A DNA stretch of 64,000 nt from assembly GCA_016647705.1 (NCBI GenBank), contig CM028335.1:8900818-8964817 (forward strand). The letters are read 5' to 3'. The notes below the pieces were generated by a model. The model saw only the letters and a program-made list of their open reading frames with translations. It did not search any database and had not been told where the DNA came from. Origin of the DNA: Eucommia ulmoides (Eukaryota > Streptophyta > Magnoliopsida > Garryales > Eucommiaceae). The position numbers and the translations under genes were made by a program. This document shows positions 1 through 9,321 of this stretch, piece after piece (position 1 is the stretch's first letter; every line of letters begins with the position of its first letter).

Positions 1-451
1 ACGATAATATTTCGTGTCACACAAAAACACAAAACCTGTTAGGTAAACACGACACAATAAGATTAACTGATAAATTTCCATTACATATTAATCTATCCAT
101 TACATGTTAACGACATGTTAAGTTGACAACATGTTAACAAAATTTATTTACAAAAAAATAATAATTATAATATTGGATAATTTGGGGGTGTAAAAATAAT
201 TTATTAAATTAACGGGTAACCTATTAGATCTCAGGTTATCGTGTAACCTGAATACACGAAATTATTATCGTGTCTTATCGTGTAACCTATCGGGTTATGA
301 GGTCAATCTGATAACCTGCACTATTTCTTATCGTGTTATCAGAACTGACACGATAACGACCCGATACCTGATAAGCAAAATCTAGATCTGATAATTTCGT
401 ATCAGTCTCGTGTCGTGTCATCGTGTAAATGCCCATTTTGCCAGCCCTAAT
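1..451. mobile_element. hAT-like non-autonomous element, right end only
   Basis: The stretch is full of short TCGTGT / CACGATAA / GATAACCTG motifs in both orientations. It ends on the + strand with TTTTGCCAGCCCTAA; read in reverse this is TTAGGGCTGGCAAAA, a terminus typical of plant hAT-type elements (family knowledge). It abuts SLF pseudogene A, whose C-terminal homology stops exactly here, so the element appears to have inserted into that gene. The other end and any 8-bp target duplication lie outside the window. The assignment rests on terminus style and subterminal repeats only, and no transposase is seen. Confidence 0.45.
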
Positions 452-1240
452 TTACTCCATTGATTGGAACATGTCTCTCTTTGTATTTAATAATATTGCA
501 TATTTTAAATCCCATGTAATAATCTTCCCATGACTAAAGAACACTAATTTTGCCATAATAATGGAGTCATACCAAACCAAATTATCAAAAGTTTCAAGGA
601 CAAATTGATAATCTTTCCAAAATCCAAGAAATATGTGTGGTTCTACACAATCTATAATTGCATGAATTTTTGCCCAACACTCATCTTCTTTCATTACCCA
701 TATAGGAGATATCTCTGAGATTTGTCATTGGAAAAGAGCAATGGATTCATTGGCTTGTAAGGGTGGTAGCCGATGGTGGTACCTCTAGAAACTCCTCCCC
801 ATATCAAATGTCAAAATATAAAGACCATCGTGGTGTCCAACCAATTCCAACCAATAATAAACACCCTCAACATACCTATTCAATGTAGATTGATACGTCA
901 TACTGATTGAAGGAAAATCAAACCTAAAGTGTCTCCAAGAGTCACAATAGTGTTTGTACACCGAAAGAAGGAAAGGCATTGTCGCAGAGTTGGTTGTGAA
1001 TTTCCCTATCATCCCAAAAGAATTGAACCAAGACAACCTTATATAAAATACTAGATGGGTCTATTCCAAACCCGAAGTCAGAAGAGAGTAAATCCATGTA
1101 TGAGGTTGCATCATGATGTGGTGAGGAAGGGGGAAGGGGCTTAAACTTAGTTGGATTCCAAAATGCCAAATGATAAAGTTATTGATGACACATAATAAGT
1201 CGTTTAAGGGAACAATGACACAGGAACACGAGATCATATT
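452..1240 (-). pseudogene. SLF-like F-box pseudogene A (truncated, frameshifted)
   Basis: Three minus-strand pieces in different frames (about 1240-942, 1036-785 and 694-452) follow the order of the intact SLF gene at 46273-47572. They cover the WNP..FKPLP segment, the DFGFG.D...LYKVVLVQFFWDDREI segment, the SWRHFRFDFP and GVYYW.E.VG.H.GLY segment, and the AIIDCVEPHIFLGFWKDYQF segment. Together these make up most of the F-box-associated (FBA) domain. The N-terminal F-box motif is absent and the C-terminal tail is cut by the hAT-like element at 1-451. At least two frameshifts plus a gap near 695-785 remove any coding capacity. It is a decayed tandem paralogue of pseudogene B, which lies about 0.8 kb away in the same orientation. 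Confidence 0.8.
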
Positions 1241-2065
1241 TCAATTGTAAGTTATATATCGAACAATTATGATAGGTTAAAATCCAACATACCCCATCAA
1301 AGATATTATAATTTCTCTAGATTTATCACCTAAATTTTAATTTGTATATAAAAGTTCGGGCTCTTATTATATATTCTTTTATTTTTCGTTTTTTTCCTAT
1401 ATAGAGAAACTTATTTTTCAATTGTTTTTATCATTTATGTTATATATTTTCAATTTCTTTCCTATTTATAGAGTGATTTGTTTTTTTTTACTTCTTATCA
1501 ATTTTGTTGTGAATACTTAATAATATTTTATTTAATATTGACAGTAATATCCAATGCAAATTCTACGTCAAGTTAACTTGATAAATTTAATATAATTGAT
1601 GTTAAATAAAAAACTAGAAAATTAGAATGACTAAAAAATAAAAAGAGCAAATTGTGGACAAATTTTTTTTGTGACTGGACGTGTTTCTTATGAGTCTTAA
1701 ATAATCTTTCAAAGCTTTTCTACCCCGGTTTTGTTCATTTGTTCAATGATGAATTCATGAATTAACCCTACCCCGGTTTAACATTTTGCTGCTTTAAGGT
1801 AATGCATTAACCCTATCCTGGTTTAACATTTTTGGAGCAATATATTTCAACAGAATCTATGAAATATTGTTAACCTCTCAAAATATAAAGATTTAATTCA
1901 ATTTGAGGAAATATAATATTAATGTGTCCAAATTAAAGAAAACATGCTAGAATTCTCTACAAATAAATATACTAAATACTGTGGGACAATTATTTATCAT
2001 TTAAGTCAAATAAATCTTATTGATTTCATCATCTAAATAAAAACAAAAGAATTAGATTAAAATAG
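1241..2065. other. AT-rich spacer between SLF pseudogenes
   Basis: No gene is seen. The part at about 1400-1790 resembles 43840-43935 plus 44842-45120: shared motifs include ACTTAATATT, GATAAATTTAAT, GATGTTAA and CGGTTTAACATTTT. This suggests a far-upstream piece of a duplicated SLF unit. The part at about 1860-2065 resembles the sequence just 3' of the intact SLF gene (46130-46272), with shared GGGACAATTATTTAT.A and TCTAAATAAAAACAAAA-like strings, so it is probably the 3' flank of pseudogene B. Confidence 0.5.
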
Positions 2066-3326
2066 ATTCCAGAGAAAAAAAAAAAATCTTGAACAACCTT
2101 AGTCCAATTATTGAATTTCCAATTCAAGTTTCCTCCAATGGCCGGAACAAGACTCTCTTTGTATTTAAAAACATTGCATATTTTAAATCCCTTGTAATGA
2201 TCTTTCCACGCCCGAAGAATATTGATTTCACTAGAATGGGAGTTGTACTAAACCAAATTATCAGATGTTTCAAGGAGAAACGGATAATCTTTCTAAAATC
2301 CAAGAAATATACGAGCTTCTACATAATCTATAACTGTATAAATTTTGGTCCAATACCCATCATCTTTCATTACCCATATATTCAAAGGAGACATCTATGA
2401 GATTTGCCACTGGAAAAGAGCGATGGATTTAATGCAAAAGGTGAGATAGCCATCACCTGTAGGGGCGGCAGTACCTCTCAAAACTCCTTACTCCCCATAT
2501 CAAATGCCAAAATATAAAGACCATTGTGGTGTCCAGGCGATATCAACCAATAATAAACACCCTTAGCATAGGTATTCGAAGTTGATTCATTCATTCTATC
2601 GATTTAAGGAAAATCAAACCTAAAGTGTCTCCAAGAATCATGATCGCGTGTGTACACTGAAACAAATTAAAGGCATCACCGCAGCGTATATTGTAAATTT
2701 CCCTCTCGTCCCAAAAGAATTGAACCAAGACAACCTTGTATAAATTACTCAATAGGTCCAACCCAAACCCAAAGTCAATAGTGTGTAAATCCATATATGA
2801 GGTTACATCATGATGAGGTGAGATGGGAGGGATGGGCTTAAACTCTCTAGTCGTTGGATTCCAAAATGTGAAATTGTTTAAGTTACTGACAACACATAAT
2901 AATCCGTTTATGGGACCAATGACACTTACTGGAACATGAGGCATTTGTACGTACTTTTGCAGGTCAAAAATGTCTGATCAGAGCAATGGACAATTGCATG
3001 TTTCGTGGGAATGTATTGAGTATCATAAATGAGTATATCTATCTTATTTCTCTTGTCCTCATAGTGTTGATGAATGAAAGTATGACTATTGATTAGTGAG
3101 TTTCAGAATTTGCATACACACTTACATCACAATAAGGATTTCACGGGGAAATATGACGAGAATCTCCTTTAATATGTCTTCTGGAAGATGAAAATTATTG
3201 TTTGTCCACTGTAGTCATTATGAAAAAAATTAAAAATTAATAATATAAATATTAAAAAATACAAAACAAATTATGTTGAGGATTAGAAGAGCATACTTCT
3301 TCTTCTAAAGGAATATTCCTCGACAT
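2066..3326 (-). pseudogene. SLF-like F-box pseudogene B (nearly full length, decayed)
   Basis: This copy keeps the two-exon layout of the intact SLF gene. A 10-codon exon 1 (3326-3297, beginning MSRN and ending LEEE) has a GT donor at 3296-3295. An 88-bp intron follows, with an AG acceptor at 3210-3209, and exon 2 opens with WTNNNFHLPEDIL. The F-box then breaks: an in-frame stop follows the VKSLL-equivalent region and further stops follow. The best-preserved segment (2944-2591) carries IGPINGLLCV, WNPTTREFKP and DFGFGLD...LYKVVLVQFFWDEREIY. The C-terminal third is recognisable down to about 2070 but out of frame. It is clearly homologous and non-coding as it stands. The 88-bp intron length equals that of the intact gene. 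Confidence 0.85.
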
Positions 3327-4318
3327 CTTTGCTATGTACTCAATCCATTTATCACTTTCTTGAGACTGTGTATTATAAGAGACTCGTGTAGAATATAATA
3401 TAATAGAATATAATATAATAGGCAAATCATTTGAAAATCATGTATACTAATCACAAATAGAACACATGGGATACTTGAATAAATAATATAAAGCACATAT
3501 ATATTTTATTCACTTTATTTTTTAATTAATTAAATAGATAGTGTTGTAGTTTTTTATAATATTTTTCATTAAATACATAAAATCGCAATAAGATTCTACA
3601 CCACATGAGAAATGTGGTTTATTGGGGAAATTGCACAGGAATTCCAAATCTGAAAGTTAATGTGTATTAATAATGAGTGTATTTAAATATTTAGATTCCA
3701 AAAAATTTAATTTTCATAATTATTTATATGATTTTAAATAAAATTGTCTGTATATAATAAGGAGCAATGGATGGAATAATTGAACAAATATCTCTATTTT
3801 TAATATGTGAGTTTACACTCGGTTAATAAACAAGTCAAAACACTACCAGAATTTGCTGACATCATATTTTTTTTTTTTGACAAAATTAATCTTGTAACTT
3901 TAAAACACCATATTTTTTTTTTACTTTTTTATTTTTCATTTCTAATTTTACTTTTTGTTTTATTTTTCATTTTTACTCTCTTTCTTATTCTCTTATTTTG
4001 TATGTATATAGGTGTATGTGTATACATATATATTGCTCTTGCTCTCTATTTTTATTTCATTTTTTTTAATTTGTCTTATATTTATTTATAGAGAATAAAA
4101 AATTGAAAAACAGAACTAAACACAAGAAAAACAAATTAGAGAACAAAAACAAAAGCAAAAAATAAATAAATTAAAACTAAGAAAAAAAAGAAAAGTTAAA
4201 AAAAAAAAAAGAAAAAAACTAAAACTAAAACTAAAAATGGAAAAAAAAGATCCTATTTATTTTTCTATTATTTTTGCTTAGTTTTCTATTACTTTATTTT
4301 TTATTTTTTATTTATTTA

Positions 4319-4353
<35 letters not shown>

Positions 4354-4480
4354 TATTTTTATTTTTATTTTTATTTTTTGAAAAATGAAATTTGAGTAGT
4401 AAAGAATTTGACAGCATTTACAAAACATTAATAATTTTTTTTTTGTCCGTGTCATGTGACATCAAATTTCATAAATCACA
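3327..4480. repeat. Duplicated SLF upstream region (copy 1)
   Basis: The sequence upstream of pseudogene B matches the sequence upstream of the intact SLF gene (47573-48800) and the gene-less copy at 42945-43700. Shared landmarks are ATTAAATACATAAAATC.CAATA.GATTCTACAC, TTTAATGTGTA.TAATAA-like strings, GGAGCAATGGATGGAATAATT, and TCTCTATTTTTAATA..TGAGTTTACAC followed by a T-rich then A-rich low-complexity block. It also contains an (ATT)n microsatellite at about 4322-4352. Long-range homology beyond the gene shows that the F-box copies arose by segmental duplication rather than retroposition. Confidence 0.7.
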
Positions 4481-4489
4481 TCCATTTGA

Positions 4490-4895
4490 ATATGTTTGTG
4501 TTACTTTTAATTTGTTAAGAAAATAATGAAGGACAAGGGAGATAGAGAGGTAAAACAATAGTAGAGGTAAAATACATTTTAAAATATCAAGATGACCAAA
4601 TAAGTCAAATATTATTAGTAGAACCGGATGAATTTCAATTGCAGTTAGGTAACACTATTATTTTTTTTATATGTTATAATTAAAAAATAAATAAATAATT
4701 GATGATAATAATCCCAACCAAATGTTTGCGTTACTTTTAATTTGTTAAGAAAATAATGAGTGTACAAGGGAGATAGAAAGGTAAAATAATAGTAGAGAGG
4801 TAAAATACATTTGAAAATATCAAGATGACCAAATTTTATATGTTATAATTAAAAAATAAATAAATCATTGATGATAATAATTCCAACCAAATGTA
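4490..4895. repeat. Imperfect tandem duplication, about 230-bp unit
   Basis: The block starting at about 4490 (GTGTTACTTTTAATTTGTT through AACCAAATG near 4722) recurs at about 4726-4892. The second copy has the same GGGAGATAGA.AGGTAAAA.AATAGTAGAG core and the same TATGTTATAATTAAAAAATA and TGATGATAATAAT.CCAACCAAATG end. The second copy is shortened by about 60 bp. No coding potential is seen. Confidence 0.75.
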
Positions 4896-5071
4896 CAAAA
4901 GTATAAAAATAAATTTTATAACTATTATGAGTGTACAAAAATAATTTTTTTAACTATAAAAATTATCAAATTAACATAAATTTTGTTCTAAATAGCGTAA
5001 AATATCATCTATTATTTGCAACTTGTATTTTAAAACTAATTAAAAATTTCTTATTAAATATCCCTATTTAT

Positions 5072-5079
5072 ATATGTGG

Positions 5080-5122
<43 letters not shown>
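5072..5122. repeat. (TA)n microsatellite
   Basis: An uninterrupted TA dinucleotide tract of about 25 repeats in AT-rich spacer. Nothing else is recognised between about 4895 and 5580. Confidence 0.9.
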
Positions 5123-5126
<4 letters not shown>

Positions 5127-5579
5127 AATTATTTTTATATTTTATATTTCCATTAAATAGTTTTTTTACACCAAGTAGTATTATTTTTAAGTATACAATA
5201 CAAAAATGAGTAGATTAATTTTGAAAATTCTTAAAGCACAATTTGTAAATCTACTTTATGTATAAAATTATTGTACAAAAAAGTTGTCTATATTTACATA
5301 TATATTATTACTATAATATATAGAAATAGGTGAAAAATTGGTCTTTAGTTTTCACAAATTTAAGGACAAATATGTACTTTTAAATATGCAAAAAAATATT
5401 AAAGCAAACCTTATTTTATATAATATGTACAGATATAGATTATAAGTATGTTTTCACTTTTGGTAGTTTGAATTTTGTTATGAATGTTTCATTTTGAATT
5501 TTAAATTTACGTAGATGATAATATATGCGTGTAGTTTTGTTTTTTTGGCAATTTTGTTGAAATATATATTTTTTAATTT

Positions 5580-6085
5580 ATATTTAGTCAAATTGTTAGT
5601 AATAATTGGAGTTATAAATTTTTATTCGAATTGATAATATTAAGTGAAATATAGAAATTCAGTAGAACAACGTTTATTGATATTTGTTAACTTTATAATA
5701 ACTAATTTCTTTATAAATATAATTTTGTATGAAAAAATTCTATTTTTTTTTAAATTTTAATACATTTTTTTAATAAAAGTTTAATTTTGATTTTTTGTGG
5801 AATTATTTATAGAGTACGTTGTTCTATTGATTTCCATGATATATATGTGTGTGTGTGAGAGAGAGAGCTTTGTTTGTAATTTTAGTAGAATTTTTTATTT
5901 TTATTATATGTAATGGAATTGTTAGTTGTTAGTAGGAGTACAAAATTTTAGCGCAATTGTCCATATTAAGTGGAATTATAGAAATTTAGTGGAACAATTT
6001 ATTGATTTTTGATAAATTTTTAGCAATTGATTTGTTTATAATTATTATTTTGCATTAAATAATTTTAATATTTTAAAAGTTTAAT
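5580..6085. repeat. Diverged tandem repeat, about 320-bp spacing
   Basis: The segment at about 5590-5750 (AATTGTTAGTAATAATTGGAGT, then ATTAAGTGAAATATAGAAATT, CAGTAGAACAACGTTTATTGAT) is echoed at about 5912-6070 (AATTGTTAGTTGTTAGTAGGAG, ATTAAGTGGAATTATAGAAATT, TAGTGGAACAATTTATTGAT). A (GT)n(GA)n stretch sits between the copies near 5849-5868. No gene is seen. Confidence 0.6.
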
Positions 6086-6174
6086 ACTTCTATTTTAATT
6101 TTTTTAGTGGAATGTTACAAAGAACTTAAATTCAATGGAACACATGTGATATTTTAAAAAATTATATTTGAATA

Positions 6175-6495
6175 AAAATTGAAATCCAGTGAAATTTTTA
6201 TTGAATACTAAGGATCAACATAAATTACTTTTCTATATATATATATATAAAGCCGGGATAGTTTTCGAGTGATTTTTTTTTTTTTTACATGAGTTTGATT
6301 TAGGTAATTCTTAAAAATGTGTTTTCTTAAAATTAGCCCTAAAAATATCTCTATATTATTTTTTTTCTGTATAAAATTTAATCACATTTCTTCACAAAAC
6401 TCTTATATTGTGTTATTAAATTTAGTTTTCTAGTTTTAGGTAAATGGGTATAAACAAGAAAATATGTCAATTTCATAATAAAAAGGAGAAAATAT
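6175..6495 (+). repeat. Direct repeat R1, left copy, upstream of the RNase gene
   Basis: This block of about 320 bp (AGTGAAATTTTTATTGAA..CTAA.GAT through AATATG.C) is repeated at about 8510-8822 with high identity. Shared strings include TTCTTCACAAAACTCTTATA, TTGTGTTATTAAATTTAGTT and GTCAATTTCATAATAAAAA. It lies 3 kb upstream of the RNase start. No ORF is seen. Confidence 0.85.
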
Positions 6496-6534
6496 GCCCA
6501 ATAAAATAGGATTTCTCCAAAAGCATGCAAATTG

Positions 6535-7005
6535 GTAAGTGGGTTGAATTTACCACCTACTTATAACGTGAGACATGAGAAGTAGTGCATAATAAAAACA
6601 ACATAAACAATTGAGTAAATGCAAGGAAGTAGTTCCAGGTCATGCATCAAATCCCATATATAGCTTGTCATAGGTCGATATATGCATGCAATTTGTGTAA
6701 TGAAATTGATAGGCTTGAACTTTGACGCCTATGACATTTCGTTTTGGCATTCTGATCAAATTTTAATCTATATATTAACTATACCGCGCTAACCCTGTTT
6801 TATTTTAGCTATTATTAGCAAAAGGTATTATTGGAGTTTAAAACTGGGTATTACATTTTTGCCGTTACCTTTCCATAAGTTCATTTTTAAAAGCAAACAA
6901 CGTTTTAAGAACCCACAAAATAAAACATTGTTCATAAGTATTATTTTGAAAAAAAATGGTACCAATTCCTTTTAAAAAACTTTAATGACAAAATTATCCA
7001 TGTGC

Positions 7006-7059
<54 letters not shown>

Positions 7060-8052
7060 TTGATGTTTGGGATCTCAATGGCAGATAATGCATAATATTA
7101 GTATTTCTTCACCTTAACAATTACATGGATAAAAATAACATAAAAAAAGAAAAAGGAAGAAGATCAACTTGACGTCATGCATCAAAACCATGTATAGTTA
7201 ACCCTAGGTTTGTATATGCATGCAGGCATGCAATTTAATGAATGAAAATGATAGTTTGAATTCGAGGCCTCTCGGGTTCTGCTTTGGTCTATATATTAAC
7301 ATTTACGTGTTAAAAAGCTATTAGGTTGGTAATTTAAAAGGAAATGAGTAAGAAATTTCAACTTAGCTATTAGGTTGGTAATTTACAAGGAAATTTCATT
7401 TGAGTAAGAAATTTCACAAATTCTTTAACAAATTTTATATTTAGATATTATAATTTTTTTTTTTTAATGAAATCCTTCATTAATGAAATAAGAGAATAAA
7501 AGAGATTTGCAGATCCCTTCAAAACACATATTATTTCTTATCCTTCTAAGAGGGAATTTTCCATTTTTTCAATTTCTCTTCATTTCATTTTAATCCTATT
7601 TTTTATTTTGTAATTGAATGAATTTCAAAATTATCTTTTCTCTTTCTAAATTATATAATAAAATTAAAATTTAAAAATAGGTATAAAAATCATATTATTA
7701 AAATAGTTATGTGTAATTAAAGTTGTATTATTAAAATTATATTTGTAAAATAGGTATACAAATTATATTATTAAATTATTAAATAAAAATTATATTACAT
7801 ATTTTTTATTATTAATAAATTTTAAAATTTTATGAATAAATACTTATCTATCAAAACAAATAAATTATGAAATTACAAAATCAAATTCTTCATTTAAAAA
7901 AGTTATCCAGAGAAAAAAATTGTAAATAATGGAATTTTAAAATTCATAATTTTAAAAATCCATCATTACAAGTTGCATGGATTTGTCAAATTAATTCCTT
8001 CCTCAAACACAATTTTATAGTGGCAAAAAGGTGCTAGAATTTAAAATCAAGT

Positions 8053-8108
<56 letters not shown>

Positions 8109-8230
8109 TCAAAACAACCTCTCATATGTCAATTTCATAATAAACAACTATTGGAAAAAAAAAAAAAAAACCATTCTTTTCTCTACAATTGAGATTGAAA
8201 ATAGAAATGGTTCCTCTGCATAATATATAA
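6535..8230. repeat. Spacer with repeated GCATGCAATTT modules and microsatellites
   Basis: Two related modules at about 6640-6800 and 7170-7310 share CATGCATCAAA.CC, TATATGCATGCA...AATTT.ATGAA, TTGAA.T..GA.GCCT and TATATATTAAC. Related copies occur at 8880-8965 and 45725-45905. The stretch also holds (ATT)n at about 7008-7057, a duplicated TAGCTATTAGGTTGGTAATTT at about 7315-7390, and (TA)n at 8058-8101. No gene is seen. Confidence 0.65.
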
Positions 8231-8231
8231 T

Positions 8232-8530
8232 GTTAGAATAATTGAGAGACGGAATAGAGAACATAGAGCAATCATATTGATATCAAGGAAAAGTACAACC
8301 ATGGAGATACATATTGGAGACTAGGGAAATCCTAAGATTAGGGTTTAACCTAATGGGTCAAACCCATATACATATATTAATATTCCCCTCAAACTCAGGG
8401 TAGTTTAGAAATCAGAGTGTGAAAGCGTCCGAGTGGATGAGTTGGTGAAACCAGTGTGAAAGTATCCGGGCTCGGCCGGGTCCTGAAATCGGAGTTCGAC
8501 CAAGTTTAAAATCTAGTGAATTTTTATTGA
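8232..8530 (-). mobile_element. Copia-type LTR fragment (minus orientation)
   Basis: The segment begins TGTTAGAATAATTGAGAGAC and after about 145 bp reaches TTAATATTCCCCTCAAACTCAG. Read on the minus strand this is a purine-rich CTGAGTTTGAGGGGAAT tract directly before an LTR, the usual polypurine-tract/3'-LTR junction of many plant copia elements. About 150 bp of internal sequence follows, then the homology to repeat R1 resumes. There is no coding sequence, so it is a short relic. Confidence 0.5.
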
Positions 8531-8822
8531 AAACTAAAGATTAGTAGAAATTATTTTTCTACATATATACACAAAGCCGGAATAGTTTTGGAGTGATTTT
8601 TTTATTTTATTTTTGACATGACTTTAATTTAGGTAATTGTTTTTTAAAACTAGCCCTAAAAACATCCTTATATTATTTATCTTTTCATATAAAATTTAAT
8701 AATATTTCTTCACAAAACTCTTATATTGTGTTATTAAATTTAGTTATCTAGTTTTAAGTAAATAGAAATAAACAAGAAAATAGGTCAATTTCATAATAAA
8801 AACGAGAAAATATGGCAAAATA
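8510..8822 (+). repeat. Direct repeat R1, right copy
   Basis: This is the second copy of the block at 6175-6495. It differs by scattered substitutions and small indels, for example TATATACACAAAGCC for TATATATATAAAGCC. It ends about 500 bp upstream of the RNase ATG, so it may carry part of that gene's upstream region. Confidence 0.85.
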
Positions 8823-9242
8823 TTAGAATTAATTGGTAAGTGGGTGATCCTCTGTCCATACCCTCTTGGGCTCTATGCCCTCTCTACCCATATATAGCTT
8901 GGCCTAGATATGTGCATGCAATTTATGCAATGAAATTGACAGGTTTGAATTCGAGGCCTCTCGGGTGACCCTCTACCCATTACTAATAATCCGAGGCCTC
9001 TCGGGTTCGGACGGATTTTGACCCAATGTTATTTTTTGGTATCGACCCGTGCAGAACCGATACCCGTATATGCATGCTTAAATGGAAAGTGTATTGACTT
9101 ACGCATAACCTGAGACATGAGAGTTCAAGCACCACTCTACCATGAAAGTAGATAGATAAAAACATGTTAAACAACTGAAAATGGCAAAAATTAGCGAGTG
9201 AGAAATTAAATTTTTAATAATGATAATCAAATGTGAGTTCTT
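8823..9242. other. RNase upstream region, mosaic of repeats
   Basis: The segment at 8880-8965 repeats the GCATGCAATTT module of 6640-6800 and contains GAATTCGAGGCCTCTCGGGT, which also occurs near 7259. GAGGCCTCTCGGGT recurs at about 8992. The stretch 9090-9200 shares GAGACATGAG and ...AAAACA...TAAACAA with about 6570-6615. There is no ORF of note. It is presumably the distal promoter region of the RNase gene. Confidence 0.45.
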
Positions 9243-9268
9243 CCCCCCCCCCCCCCCCCCCCCCCCCC
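9243..9268 (+). repeat. Poly-C tract of 26 residues
   Basis: Twenty-six consecutive C residues lie directly against the TATAAATA box of the RNase gene. It is a unique tract in an otherwise AT-rich region; the opposite strand is a G26 run. The exact length is uncertain because homopolymers are error-prone in sequencing. Confidence 0.9.
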
Positions 9269-9276
9269 TATAAATA
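9269..9276 (+). promoter_or_regulatory. TATA box of the RNase gene
   Basis: TATAAATA lies 46 bp before the ATG at 9322. That spacing would put transcription start near 9300 and leave a short leader. The position fits a plant core promoter. Confidence 0.65.
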
Positions 9277-9321
9277 GAGCTTCTTCTTCTTCTTGCTCCT
9301 TGCAAAGAACACACTCTCAAA

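Noticed and set aside
2089..2400. 103-codon + strand ORF
   Set aside because: It lies antisense to the C-terminal part of SLF pseudogene B; the homology is on the minus strand.
3807..4091. 94-codon Phe/Leu-rich ORF resembling a membrane protein
   Set aside because: It arises from T-rich low-complexity sequence; the homologous block at 48041-48268 is not conserved as a reading frame.
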